Shown: positions 20,384-31,037, counted from the stretch's first letter. The stretch is 64,000 nt of DNA from Metaphire vulgaris (GCA_018105865.1 CM030837.1:2502975-2566974), one strand, 5' to 3'. The notes: a model not told the origin generated them from the sequence alone. Made by a program: numbers and translations.

Positions 20384-20436
20384 ATTTACTACTATAACTA
20401 TTATTATTATTATTATTGCTGCTGCTGCTGCTGCTG

Positions 20437-20507
<71 letters not shown>

Positions 20508-20509
20508 GA

Positions 20510-20548
<39 letters not shown>

Positions 20549-20560
20549 CATCATCATTAT
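20195..20560. repeat. Compound (ACT)n/(ATT)n/(GCT)n microsatellite
   Basis: About 360 bp of trinucleotide runs. Some are interrupted by GCAGCAGCA or GCTGCTGCT blocks. It begins about 55 bp downstream of the TRIM stop codon (minus strand), so it probably lies in the 3' UTR or terminator region. Confidence 0.95.
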
Positions 20561-20613
20561 TATAAGAGCATGGTTAGAAACTAAGGTGATAGTGTGACGT
20601 AACGAGGGCTAGT

Positions 20614-21512
20614 TCATTTAATTCTGATGACGAGGACTTCTCCTTCCTGCCACTTCCTGCTCTCGAAGTCGAATTCGATGTCTGCGACGTATAGACGCCC
20701 GCTGCTCTCGTCCAGGGCGACCCTGATCGGCTTCCGCAGTCCCTGAGCCTTCGAGATCAGCACCCTCGGCGCCTGCAGATCGGCGCTCAGCACCAGCACC
20801 CGGCCGTTGTTGTGATCGGCGACGAAGACCGTGCCCTTCGAATCGACGCCGACGTTCATCGGCACGTCGACGGCGTCGAGCGTCTTGCCCTTCCTGCCGC
20901 CGCCGAACGACCGCAGCACCCGCCCCGCGGCGGCGTCGACGACGCAGACGCCGTGGTTGCAGTCGTCGACGTCGCCGTACGCCACGACGTACTGGTCGCG
21001 CGACAGTTTGACGGCGTGCCACGGGTGGTTGCACCCGGGCACGAAGTCCAGCCGTACTTCGGCGATCGGTCGGCCGTTCGACGCGTACTCGTTCAGCTTG
21101 TTGTTGTTGTGGACGGCCAGCAGGACGCTCGTGTCGCCGGCCACCGACAGCCGACCGGCGTCGCCGCCCGTCGACCATCGCTTCGTCACCGTCCGCGTCT
21201 CCGGACAGATCCGGACGATCTCCTTCGCCGCCGCCGCCGACGCCGACGCCCCCTTCCAGTTGAAGACGTACAGGCACGAGTTTCGCGGACAGGCGCGGAC
21301 GTCCTGCGGGTCGTTCATGCCGTCGACCGACCAGCGGCGGGTCGACGAGAAGGTCGTCGTGTCGAACGCTTCGATCGTGGCGTCCTTGTCGGTGACGAGG
21401 AACATCTCCGGACCGAGGACGGTCGCCCCCCAGATGGGCTTCTTCTGGGGGAGAGAGGCACTCGGTCGAACGGTGCACATGAGACTCGAATCGTCCGAGT
21501 AGTCGACGTTCT
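20614..21512 (-). CDS. TRIM-NHL gene, exon 2 (six-bladed beta-propeller)
   Basis: The acceptor TTGTGTAG (ending 21513) enters in phase 1 and continues the RING exon exactly (G from exon 1 plus AG gives Glu). About 299 codons run to TGA at 20614-20616. The sequence shows six repeating blades, each with a hydrophobic strand and YV, LYV or VFVAD cores (e.g. GTVFVADHNNGRVLVL, GRLYVADIEFDF), as in NHL propellers. In TRIM-NHL proteins this domain binds RNA or protein substrates. Codon use is strongly GC-rich, like exon 1. The minus frame is chosen over open overlapping frames because only it gives propeller periodicity and a matching splice. Confidence 0.88.
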
Positions 21513-22266
21513 CTACACAAACACAACCAACATCACTAGCTACTTAGAGAAGCGTATCTATAGGGGAAAGGGGGCTACATATGGCCTCGGGTGCCGAGGC
21601 GGGGCGCCAAATTATGGGGTTTATGGGGCGCCAAAAAACGTGTTTAGGTAGAAAAGAAAGTAAAAAGAAGTTGCGACTATCTTTTTTGTCCTTTTGAGCT
21701 AATAATCAACAGTGAACCCCTTTTGATGCTTGTCAGAGATTTTGTGCGTAGAGACGACCTGTTTTGCTTGTCAGGGTTTTTCTGAGGTTGAGGGGGGAAG
21801 GTGCGCCATCAGTATGTTTTGTCCCCGGGCGCCGGACACCCTGGCTACGCCCCTGCTAGCTATACCTGTATACTGCACACACACATATGCATGAATATGC
21901 TGTATATGTATTACTCTGTTTTCTGTTTAAAATAAGTCTAATAACAAATACAATAATTTACTAGTGGTGAACAGTCAGTCTAGTCATGTACCACTACGGT
22001 ACCAGTCACGTTCTGCAGTTCACAGTACAGTACTTTATTTGTAAATCCGGCCACGGCCTAAGTTGATATCCGGTGCAGCCGTAATATGCATATGTTATAA
22101 TATGTATGGCTGTCATTCGCAAATTGAAAAGTCGTATGTGAGTGGCAATTAAGAGTGAACGACTTGTCCAAGGTCGCTACGCAGTGACTTGAGACAGATT
22201 CGAAACCTCTATCCGCCGGTTGCGCGTCAAGAATCGCACCATTATTCCACGTAGATTCGGTGTATG

Positions 22267-22267
<1 letters not shown>

Positions 22268-22316
<49 letters not shown>
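22268..22316. repeat. (TA)n microsatellite
   Basis: About 24 uninterrupted TA units, the first of four arrays inside this intron (others 22728-22761, 22951-22990 and 23021-23062). Confidence 0.97.
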
Positions 22317-22318
<2 letters not shown>

Positions 22319-22354
22319 AGGGCGCCACAAGCCAAATATTGGGTGGGCCAACAT

Positions 22355-22726
22355 GGCCTGTTTGAAATTGGACAATGCAAAGACTAGTGCTACAGTAGGC
22401 TATAGATATATGCAAAAATTCAGAAGAGTGATGAAACGAATTAAAACCACATATTCTTGTGTCCCCATCTTTGCTGTGTCAAACCGTACTAGAATTGTCA
22501 ATATATTCTGTCTCAATTTTTTTTCTAGAGCCTTCGAAATGCCACGAAAAATAATGAGCCATTTGAAACGACATTATACAAAGTCTTTTAGAAATCTATT
22601 CTCTGTCAGGTTTTATAGACCACAAAATATTATAAAATTGATACCCTGTTTGAAATTGGACAATGCTAGTGCTACAGTAGACTATAGATATGCAAAAATT
22701 CAGAAGAGTGATGAAACGAATTAAAA

Positions 22727-22728
<2 letters not shown>
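22355..22728 (+). repeat. Dispersed repeat family R1, copy 1
   Basis: The motif series CTACAGTAGGCTATAGATAT, AGAGTGATGAAACGAATTAA, CTAGAATTGTCAATATATTC and ACAAAGTCTTT recurs at 58774-59117 (+) and inverted at 39756-40108. Within this copy the GACAATGC...AGAGTGATG block occurs twice. It is flanked on both sides by (TA)n. Class unknown. Confidence 0.8.
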
Positions 22729-22764
<36 letters not shown>

Positions 22765-22946
22765 GACAAAACACAAGGTCAAAACATTATAGATAATAAT
22801 AATACATGATAGATACTTTACGTCGTATCAAATGCAAATCAAAAGTTATTGGAAATTAAAACAATTATTTTTACATTTAGTTCCCGAATATAATAAAGTT
22901 TGTTCAGTTATAAATTCCAACGTTGTCTCAACGTTCTGTCTCCAAC

Positions 22947-22994
<48 letters not shown>

Positions 22995-23016
22995 CAGTAT
23001 ACAGGGTTGTATGTTA

Positions 23017-23062
<46 letters not shown>
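22728..23062. repeat. Three further (TA)n arrays
   Basis: TA runs at 22728-22761, 22951-22990 and 23021-23062 are separated by unique A/T-rich sequence. They could slow replication or form cruciforms. Confidence 0.95.
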
Positions 23063-23068
<6 letters not shown>

Positions 23069-23411
23069 TTATACATAGGATACATCGAATCTACAACACA
23101 TGGTGTCCTCGAAGTTAAACGTTTAATGTCTGTCCATAAAACCGGATGTTGAGTCAAGCGACAGTTTGTTACAGAGCCGAGGCCTATTTGACGCAGACAC
23201 ACCCACGCACGCACACACACATCCGCATCCTCGTTGACATCATACTGTGTTCGCAGTTTTCGAAATGCACTATATGCAGGAAATATGCTATAGTGAAAGT
23301 CAGTGCAACTTCATGTAGAGGTAAGAATTAAAAACACCGTTTTCGCCTCCAATTATTGGTTACGCTTATAGCCTTGCGCCGATAATATTAATTAATCTCG
23401 GTATAATTAAG

Positions 23412-23545
23412 GTTAGGGACCGTCCATAAAGTACGGCACGCTATTTTTGACAGTTTTACCCATCCTCCGTGACACAACCTGTCACAAATCTCGGACCCCC
23501 CCCCCTTAAGGCATCGTCCATAAATTACGTCACGCAGGTTTTCTA
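23412..23545. mobile_element. GTCCATAAATTACGTCACG MITE fragments
   Basis: GGGACCGTCCATAAAGTACG and, 100 bp on, GCATCGTCCATAAATTACGT are two related ends around a C run. Similar GTCCATTAATTACGTCA ends bound the foldback element at 40111-40517. Confidence 0.5.
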
Positions 23546-23808
23546 TTTAATAAATTCAAGTTTCTCGTTCAATATCGTTTTGAAGTTAGGTTCATAAGCA
23601 AGACAGTGTTATGTCTACTACAATTATAGTTACAATATGCTATTCGTCTGAGATTACATGTCTCTAAAGGAGATATTCTTAAATTGTTGCACTTTCTCTT
23701 ATATAATTTTTCAATATTGTTAGTACTGTAAATTTCATAACTGGATGTCTTATAATATAAAGTATCATAAATTCATAATTATCGAGCTAATCGGTGAAAG
23801 ATAATCGA

Positions 23809-23888
23809 TTAACCCCTTAACCGTGTATTTAACTGTAACTCAATGTAAAATGGACGGTTATATCCGGGATCCCCAGTTAAGGGGTTAA
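23809..23888 (+). mobile_element. 80-bp TTAA MITE, copy 2, at the TRIM splice donor
   Basis: TTAA at 23809 and 23885 flank a core nearly identical to the other copies. On the minus strand the intron begins GTATAA and the MITE starts at the seventh base. If the donor were ignored, the reading frame would run through the whole MITE and end at its far border. Confidence 0.92.
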
Positions 23889-23894
23889 TTATAC

Positions 23895-25137
23895 CTTCGA
23901 TTATTCCGAACTGCATCTTCTTGTCTCGCATGACGTTCAGGAGTTCCGTCCCTCGGAAGACCGGCTCCAGAGGGCGCGGTTTGCGGGCGAACAGGACACC
24001 CTCTGCGTCCGTCAGCTCCTTCGCCCGGACGTTCAGTTCGCCGGCGACCTTGCAGACATCGGCTGCAGATCCGTTGGCTTTCATGTCCGCGGCTTGCTTC
24101 AGGTAGGCGTCGGCGTCCGCTGCGTGACGCTCCAGGTCCTCGATCAACGTCTGGGTTTCGGACAGGTACTGTCGGTTGACGCTTGTCAGCTGCCTCTGCA
24201 ACGACGTCGACTGGGCGTCGACCAGATCTTTCAGTTCTTTCGTGACTTCGAACAGCCTCTGTTCTGCGGCCGACATCTTCTTCTTGAACCTCAACCGCTC
24301 GTTTTCCATCTGCGCCCTCTTCTCGCGACCGCCGGCCACGACCGATGCGATCGCGTCCAGGGCTCGGTCGAGCTGCGCCCGAAACCCGTCGACGACCTTC
24401 GCCACCGTCGACCCGCTGTGCGACCGATGCCGGTCGAGGAAGCACGCCGAACAGACGACGACGCAGCAGTCGTTGCAGTAGGTCCGCAGTCGCTTGCCCG
24501 CGTGACGGTCGCAGACTTTTGGTGCCGCGGCGACGTTCTGCAGGAATTCGTCGAGAGTCATCTGGTTTCCCAGTTCGAGCAGCTGGTGTTGCTTGGTGTC
24601 GGGTCTCTTGCGGTGCTTTCTGCAGCACTTTTCGCACAGTTTTCGTCCGCATTCGACGCAGTATAGAAGCGTCGGCGGCGGCGGCGGCCGTGGGGATAGG
24701 GGCGGGGACGGTGATGTGGCTTCGGGGTGCGGCGCATTGTCCATCTCGGATTCGCACCGCACTGTGTTCCGTCTCGAGCACTGGTCGCAGACCGCGCCAC
24801 CGCCGCCGCCGGTACCGGGCGAAGACGACGGCTTGACGACGGCGGCCACGGTGGCGATCTCGACCAGCCGGTCCATGAGAAAGTTCCGCGGGAGACCGGA
24901 GAAGCCGTCGGACGGAATCTGGTATTCGCGTCTGCAGACGGGACACGGCAGTCTGTCACCGGGTTTCTTGGACGCGGCGTCCGCCATTTCCTGGAGACAA
25001 CCGGAGCAGAAGGTGTGCATGCACGGCAACATCTTCGGATCCGTGAAACTCTCGGCGCAGATGCAGCACTCGGTCAGTTCCTTCAGCTGCTGCTCCTGCA
25101 CAGTATGCCTCGACGTGTTGTGTTCCGCCACGGCCAT
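23895..25137 (-). CDS. TRIM-NHL gene, exon 1 (RING, two B-boxes, coiled coil)
   Basis: ATG at 25135-25137. A C3HC4 RING occupies residues 24-68 (C25, C27, C39, H41, C44, C47, C65, C68). A B-box 1-like Cys set (117-175) is split by a Pro/Ser-rich insert of some 30 residues. B-box 2 is at 209-240 and a coiled coil at about 245-380. The donor GTATAA at 23894 leaves phase 1 and joins the NHL exon, giving 713 residues, normal for TRIM2/3/56-like proteins without a filamin domain. The RING should make it an E3 ubiquitin ligase acting in the cytoplasm; the propeller chooses the target. Such genes are greatly expanded in many marine invertebrates, so a one-to-one vertebrate orthologue should not be assumed. 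Confidence 0.93.
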
Positions 25138-25660
25138 TATAATATATATTTATTCTACACCCAAGCGCGTCAAATACAGATCTCAAGAAATGCAATTTCA
25201 CAAATTTAACACTATATACAGTGCAACTCGAACGCGTTCTTGACTCACTCTCCGCTATGAAGTCCGCGTTTAGACCGTCAGTTTCGGCAGTTATAGGCTA
25301 ACTTAGTCAGTCAACGATGCACATCCGTGTTTACCATATAATATAGCCCTGAAATCAGTTAGTCCGCCAGTGATAACAACGGTCGGGCACAACTGCGTCA
25401 TTGGATATGCCTACAAGGAGCCCATTAGACCTGTACTCCAACGCAGAATCAATATCCAAAGTACGGTAAGATTGCATACTGCATACGCTATACATGTACT
25501 GTATATCTCAATGTATTGCGTTTCTCTTAGATAAGGTACTTGATGACGATATCTGTTCCATCGAACGACAGATAACAGCAATCAAACTCACCTGAATGCA
25601 CCTTTACAATCGGTAGTCGCAATTCTCCAGTCTCAATAATAATAATAATAATAATATAAT
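25138..25660. other. 5' flank of the TRIM gene
   Basis: The minus strand has a TATATA-containing stretch around 25210, some 75 nt upstream of the ATG, and CpG-bearing sequence to 25300. No upstream exon is evident. Promoter placement here is inference. Confidence 0.3.
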
Positions 25661-25712
25661 ATAACAAGGTTTAAAGTGATTCAGTAGGGACTGCCCTGTG
25701 TGAGAACCACTG
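25661..25712 (-). repeat. Retroposon tail, AAGGTTTAAAGTG type
   Basis: On the minus strand this reads AGTGGTTCTCACACAGGGCA, then CACTTTAAACCTTGTTATAT, then (ATT)n. Same unit at 12817, 45672 and 46735. Confidence 0.7.
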
Positions 25713-25845
25713 ATTACCTTTTTTAGATTACCTTTTCCGTTTGTAGCGTTTTAGATGAGACTTCTGAAGGTGTGCACTATTTTGCTCGGCAAACACTATG
25801 GCACTGCTAGAGAAATACCTGTTATAAAGGTGAAATGCAGTGGCA

Positions 25846-26030
25846 GGTGTACGGCAGGTCAGGTGCCATGAGCACCACTTTAAAAGGGTAAAAGCAAGAA
25901 AAGTGCAGTCGTAGTTTTAATTTTGTGTTAATAAAATGTAATGAGTTGTTAATTACAGATGTTTTAACCTGCTAACTTAATTCTCTGATCCCTGCCATTA
26001 GCGCCAAACACCTTAGATATGCCTCTGTCA
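25846..26030. mobile_element. Copy of the GCGCCAAA repeat, MITE-like
   Basis: The ends CAGTGGCAGGTGTACGG and CCTTAGATATGCCTCTG are roughly inverted. The interior AAAGCAAGAAAAGTGCAGT and GTTTTAATTTTGTGTTAATA match the repeat at 19001-19480 and 17690-18160. No target duplication is readable. Confidence 0.5.
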
Positions 26031-27164
26031 TAGTGTAACCCGCTAGTCAGCTAAAGGGTTAAACTACCCCCTCACAACTCCTGCTAATCGAACATTGCCT
26101 AATAGAGGATATAATTATTTTGCTGCCTGTATAGGCCAATACAAGCTGCATTGCGAGTAGTTTCCCTGAAACTGTAGCGCTATAAGAACCAATTCGATTG
26201 ACCTGCGACGACGATAAATGTGGATAAATAAGTAGGCTAATTAACTAAAATTTCGCGAATTTATATAGCGCTTCGACATCAGTGACACAGTATCTTATTA
26301 TTCCTAGGCACCTAGTCTCTAAATTTGAAATAGCCAGCCAAGCAGGATTACTGTATAGAAATGGTAATAGCATAGCAATTATCACGAAGAGCTGGTTCAA
26401 CGCCAAATATTCAGAAGAGCATCAATATAAGAAATTCTCCCGCCTCCAGAATACTAAAGTCGGTGTTAGGATCAAGGCTGAAAATAATTGTTCTTTTTTG
26501 GGAGAAAAACTTTTCAAGATTTCCGGTCTTTGTCGTTGTTTTCTGCGTTTATTTCGAACGGTGCTTGTGTGAACGTGCTTGCCCGCTAGTTGCTTCTGGT
26601 TGTACCGATGGAAAAAGACGGACCGCAAGACCGGCCGACGGAGGCACGGTACGGTCATTGTAGTACCGGTACTTCTCGTCGTGCACCACCACACCTAAGC
26701 CCCTCGCTTATCTTACCGGGCGTGGGCCGGCGCTTTCCTCTGCTCTTCCCTCAATCCCCTCTGCTGTTCTTTCCATAATCCCTCAGCTCTCTTCCGCCTA
26801 AGATATCCAGTTCGCTGACTAATATTAGAGAAAGGTATACAGGTTCCTTCGCAAAAGGCCGTTCCAGAGAAAATAGAGTGCGCATAGACAAGCATGCTAT
26901 CTGAGTCAAAGGTGGTGAGCTTAATTAATTAACATACAGTTAAAGGCTGTTTTTCTTCATTTAAATTAATATTTTATCTGTTTGTTTGTTTATTTCATTT
27001 AGAACAAATATAATTATGTAGGCCGTGTGAGATGGTTTGCTAAGGGAAGAAATCTATCATAAACTAAAAGAGAACCAACTCTCGTATTTATATTCCGCTT
27101 CGTTTATAGAATAGCGAAAATCTTGTGGAGTATATAAATAAAATAAATAAATCAGGGCTAATAA
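26031..27164. other. Intergenic; one weak exon candidate
   Basis: A retroposon tail lies at 26255. Around 26540-26700 the sequence becomes GC-rich. ATG at 26608 (ACCGATGG) begins MEKDGPQDRPTEAR, followed by a possible donor (GTACGG), but nothing joins it. The rest is A/T-rich without features. Confidence 0.35.
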
Positions 27165-27607
<443 letters not shown>

Positions 27608-27677
27608 CGCCTCTGAGTGATTACATCAACACTTTTGGAGCGCGCATTTATGAAGCGAACAGCTTTACACTCAGACC

Positions 27678-27729
<52 letters not shown>

Positions 27730-28158
27730 GGCCCATGCCTTCCATCTGGGATCTGTTTTCAAAAGCCAGGGCGCGATTAGTCAGACCGATTCAATAAAAA
27801 TACGCTGTGTGTGAGGTTGAGCTTAATATCTGTTGTAGATTTCTGTCTTACTGCCTTTTCATTAGTCGAACGAGGAGAGGTTTCTCACTTTCAATTAGGT
27901 TTGTTTTTCTTCTCCCACGATCGCTCCATCCTTTCATCCGTCCATTCCTCCTTTCCCTCCCACTCCCTTATTCCTCCCCCCAACCTTCCCTACCTCCCCA
28001 CCTACGCCGCTCGTAGCCTGGTTGGGCGTTAGCCAGAGACGCATCGCTAAAACCATCGGTCTGCGCTCGCTTCGTTCAGTGCAGCACCACTGAGGACTCG
28101 GTGCCGTTTGACTATTGCTGAACATTCTCAGAGGAAAACCAATCTCATTCGAGTAGCA

Positions 28159-28190
<32 letters not shown>

Positions 28191-28481
28191 CTGCAACGTC
28201 TAAGTAGGCCTAACTTCTTTCTTTCTTTCTTTCAATCGACCGACCGGCGAATTTTTGTGTAGAGATTGTATTTTCAGACTCAGTAGGCCTAATTAGAGAA
28301 TGTCCGATTGTCCGGTAATCGTCCGACCCTAAAGTGACCGAAACTCGGACAGCAGAGGTCGTCCTGCCCCCAGTCTAACTAGAAGCGGAAAAAAGCAGAC
28401 GTGTTTCGTTTCGAGAACGAGGAGGAGGCTCCCTAAGAGCGGCGCGCAGGAAGAAGGCAACCTCGTTTCGGATCGGACGAA
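27730..28481. other. 5' flank of gene C
   Basis: Pyrimidine-rich sequence (27850-28010), a GC-rich block near 28010-28100, (CT)n at 28164-28187 and CTTT repeats at 28216-28232. CpG-rich sequence from about 28330 to the ATG is a probable 5' UTR or promoter. Confidence 0.4.
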
Positions 28482-28662
28482 ATGGAGGCGTTCGTACGGC
28501 GCGTAGAGGAAGAGGCTGGTCCGGTCGTTTCGGACAGTGGCGTCCTTTCGGCGCCCGATGACCGGCGATCGGAATCGAGCGAAGCTTCCGCAAGTCGAGA
28601 CCAACAGGACGAAACTTCACCGGCTTCCGTGATTTCGACGCACAAGTTACCGCTATACGAAG
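28482..28662 (+). CDS. Ig-domain membrane protein gene C, exon 1
   Basis: ATG at 28482 in a good context (GACGAAATGG) opens an acidic Ser-rich N-terminus without signal peptide, ending KLPLYEG. The donor GTAATA at 28663 leaves phase 1. The absence of a signal sequence argues that the Ig domain that follows is intracellular. Confidence 0.8.
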
Positions 28663-28669
28663 GTAATAT

Positions 28670-28948
28670 CAGTGGCGTAGCCAAGGGGTTGGTGGGATTA
28701 CCCCCTCCCCCTTTTGGTTACCGACGAAAAATGTTTTGTGTTTTCGTTTTCATAATTGTTTAAATTTTCGAACGCGGTTTTGGGGGTCAACTCCCCCCCC
28801 CCCTTTGCTGGCTGCCAACCCAACATTTCTAAGTGTCATAGAATGTAAAGGTGTAAGGCGACGGCCTTGTTTTTGCTTGTCAAGATTTCTAGAAGTTGGT
28901 TACGATCAAAACCAACCCCCTATTCCGGAAATCCTGGCTACGCCACTG
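28670..28948. mobile_element. hAT-like MITE inserted at the gene C exon 1 donor, TSD GGTAATAT
   Basis: The ends are CAGTGGCGTAGCC and GGCTACGCCACTG. GGTAATAT is at 28662-28669 and 28949-28956 (8/8). The duplicated octamer is the last exon base plus the first seven intron bases, so the 5' splice site exists twice, once on either side of the element. Confidence 0.95.
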
Positions 28949-29040
28949 GGTAATATACTCGTATAGTTTCTATACATCGCTGCGTCAAATCGATAACGAA
29001 ACCGTATGACGGTAAAGCGCACTATGACGGTAACGACAGA

Positions 29041-29150
29041 GGCAAAGGTAAAGAGGGTCTCATACTCAAACGAGAGTATAGGGTCCGGCGCTGATCTCCA
29101 TGTACCAGGCAAGCAGAGATGCACGTGGCATTTGCTATTGATGCAACTAG
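29041..29150 (-). mobile_element. tRNA-derived SINE, 3' fragment
   Basis: On the minus strand GGAGATCAGCGCCGGACCC, then CGAGTATGAGACC and TTTACCTTTGCC match the 3' part of the SINE at 50771-51055. Confidence 0.7.
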
Positions 29151-29221
29151 TCTGGGCCCGAATATGAGGGGGGTATGTGGGCCCGAATGGTGATTCCCTC
29201 TTTACCCCTCCGTGGCTACGC

Positions 29222-29422
29222 CAGAGATGTCCATAGGTCCATCTTTTAGAACGTAGCCCATCAAATCTCCAACCCAACCCATTCCGGCAATAGGGTTACT
29301 TGATCCAACCCAACCCACTGTAATACATTACAGTTTCTTAAACCATGACTTATTTTCTGACCCAACCCAGCACACCATAACTATGGAAAAATCTGACCCA
29401 ACCCAACCCATGGACATCTCTG
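29222..29422. mobile_element. hAT-like MITE CAGAGATGTCCAT, nested
   Basis: The inverted ends are CAGAGATGTCCATAGGT and ACCCATGGACATCTCTG, with internal CCAACCCAACCCA repeats. The flanks GGCTACGC and GACCACGC match at 6/8. It landed in the end of another hAT-like element. Confidence 0.8.
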
Positions 29423-29447
29423 GACCACGCCAATTGTCCTGTGTCGG

Positions 29448-29636
29448 TAGTGTTTAATCTAGACTCTGGACTCCGGGGTGGGAGAAACTGACAAGACCGA
29501 GGGGGGAAGTCAGCTATAGGGGGCTGCTGTTGGTTGATGTAGTATGCCAAAATTTCCGGGGGGGGGGAATTTGAAATTGTCGGGGGGAGGGATAAGGGCA
29601 ATTATTCCCCGGAAACGGCCTATAGATTAAACCCTG
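29448..29636. mobile_element. hAT-like MITE AGTGTTTAATCTAG, ends 18 nt before exon 2 of gene C
   Basis: The ends AGTGTTTAATCTAGACTC and CCTATAGATTAAACCCTG are inverted. The interior, GGGGGAATTTGAAATTGTCG, is the complement of parts of 30808-31003. The flanks agree at about 6/8. Confidence 0.8.
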
Positions 29637-29654
29637 GTTGTCGGTTGATTTCAG

Positions 29655-29942
29655 GACCGGAGATCATTCAACGACTGAACGTGTTCGAAGAGGTCGAACT
29701 GGGCGCCGTCATTGTGTTTGAGTGTCAGTGCAAGGGCAGTCCGGTGCCGACGAGCAAGTGGTACAAGGACGACGTCGAACTGACCAGCGCCGACCGCGTT
29801 ACCATCGAGGACTCGGTGGAGGCAGATGGAAAGATCCGACTGACGATACAGAACGCCAGAAAGTCGGACGAGGGAGCGTACAGGTGCAAACTGGAAAACC
29901 AGGAGGGAGTGGCCGCCACCACTGGATATCTATCCGTTACAG
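29655..29942 (+). CDS. Gene C, exon 2: single Ig I-set domain
   Basis: A 288-nt exon with phase-1 borders on both sides (acceptor TTGATTTCAG, donor GTATGG) encodes exactly one Ig fold. It starts GPEIIQRLNVFEEVELG. The first Cys is in VFECQCKGSPVP, the Trp in SKWYKDD, and the last strands read RLTIQNARKSDEGAYRCKLE. This is the I-set pattern of titin, myosin light chain kinase and palladin. A 1-1 symmetrical exon is typical for shuffled Ig modules. Without a signal peptide it should lie in the cytosol. Confidence 0.92.
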
Positions 29943-29975
29943 GTATGGGGGGATGAAAGGAATAATACTCTTAGG

Positions 29976-30172
29976 CAGGAGCGTAGCGACGGGGGGTATA
30001 TCAGTATATATATATACCCCCTCTCCAAAAAAATAAGTCTACCTTAAAGTTTTTTATGTGATTTACATGTGGTTATATGTGGTTTTATATGGTTTATGTG
30101 GCTTATAGTTGAGATTTATACCCACGCAAAATATTTATACCCTCCCAAATCAAATTCCTGGCTACGCCCCTA
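29976..30172. mobile_element. hAT-like MITE CAGGAGCGTAGC, TSD CTCTTAGG
   Basis: CTCTTAGG stands at 29968-29975 and 30173-30180 (8/8). The interior (TATATACC, AATAAGTCTACCTTAAA, TACCCTCCCAAATCAA) matches 47361-47530. The right duplication runs into GGGTTAGGGTTAGGG. Confidence 0.9.
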
Positions 30173-30360
30173 CTCTTAGGGTTAGGGTTAGGGCTAGGGA
30201 TGGGCGAGACCTAAGCCGAACCCACTGGTTGATTACGTCACCCGCTGAATATTAATTAGTCGTTTATTCTCTTTATTTTGAACAAATTGCTCACGTGTCA
30301 ATGTGTTTAAATATAGGAAACCAGAAAGTTTTAGTTCCCTTTGATCCTGTAGTCCACGTA

Positions 30361-30725
30361 CAGTAGAACTTCTGTATAGCGTGTTTAACGGGTCTGCAAA
30401 ATTTAGTACGTTTTACATAGGCGGATTTAGAGTCTAGTATTTGGGTAGGCTAGCATGGAGGTCTGGGGGTGCCGTCCAGCACGCGTGCCATCCGGCGCGC
30501 GACAGACCTGGTGTTGATGGAAAAAACATTCTTTTGTTTTGGTGGGATTAGTTGGGTAGGCTTAAGCCTACCCTAGCCTTTAATAAAATCCGCCTATGAC
30601 GTTGTATCTGATTTGCGTCATATTATGTACTATCCAAAATGGTAGCGCGTCACACGGGATTGTACATTGCGGTATTTTAACCGAGTATACGCTTTAACCG
30701 AGTCCGTTATAACGAAGTTTTACTG
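30361..30725. mobile_element. Tigger/pogo-like MITE, TA-flanked, CAGTAGAACTTC
   Basis: The left CAGTAGAACTTCTGTATAGC and right TCCGTTATAACGAAGTTTTACTG ends are imperfect inverted repeats. TA is present on both sides. It is interrupted by the hAT-like MITE 30416-30598. Confidence 0.8.
30416..30598. mobile_element. hAT-like MITE CATAGGCGGATTTAG, nested, TSD 7/8
   Basis: The ends CATAGGCGGATTT and AAATCCGCCTATG are perfect inverted repeats. The flanks ACGTTTTA and ACGTTGTA differ at one base. It sits in the TA-flanked Tigger-like MITE. Confidence 0.85.
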
Positions 30726-30807
30726 TACGTTCGTTGAGCCTATATATGAATTGACCGTTACCAGTTTAAAAGCCTGGAGTTCAGTATTGTCCTGTGCGTC
30801 CTGCGAC

Positions 30808-31003
30808 CAGTGTTTAATCTAGGCCGTTTCCGGGGGGGGAAATTGCCCTTTCCCCCGGAAATTTCAAATTCCTCCCGGAAATTTTGGAATACTACATGGA
30901 CTAACAGCGGCCCCTAGCAGAATTCCCCCGGCTTTGTCAGCCCCCCCCCCGGCTTTTTCAGTTTCTCCCCCCCCCCGAGTCCAGGAGTCTAGATTAAACA
31001 CTG
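30808..31003. mobile_element. hAT-like MITE CAGTGTTTAATCTAGG, TSD CCTGCGAC
   Basis: The ends CAGTGTTTAATCTAG and CTAGATTAAACACTG are perfect inverted repeats. CCTGCGAC is at 30800-30807 and 31004-31011 (8/8). It is followed after 26 nt by exon 3 of gene C. Confidence 0.95.
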
Positions 31004-31037
31004 CCTGCGACCTTGACATTGGTGCTGTTTCGGACAG

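Larger units (their letters stand above)
21513..23894. other. Intron of the TRIM-NHL gene
   Basis: This 2.4-kb intron holds a hAT-like MITE remnant ending TGGCTACGCCCCTG at about 21857, four (TA)n arrays, a dispersed repeat (22355-22728), a CGTCCATAAATTACGTCA-type MITE (23412-23545) and the 80-bp TTAA MITE beside the donor. No additional exon was needed, as phases match. Confidence 0.8.
28957..29447. other. Rest of intron 1 of gene C
   Basis: Holds an inverted SINE 3' fragment (29041-29150), a hAT-like end TGGCTACGCC at 29213 and the element 29222-29422. Little unassigned sequence remains. Confidence 0.7.
29943..31037. other. Intron 2 of gene C
   Basis: Of 1,095 bp, about 760 are four transposons (29976-30172, 30361-30725 with nested 30416-30598, 30808-31003). 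It also has three TTAGGG-like units next to the first element. Confidence 0.8.

Noticed and set aside
20618..21651. Long plus-strand and second minus-strand frames over the NHL exon
   Set aside because: Overlap of a very GC-rich exon opens other frames. Only one minus frame shows propeller periodicity and joins the RING exon in phase.
30180..30200. Chromosome end
   Set aside because: Only three to four TTAGGG-type units, internal, with genes on both sides.
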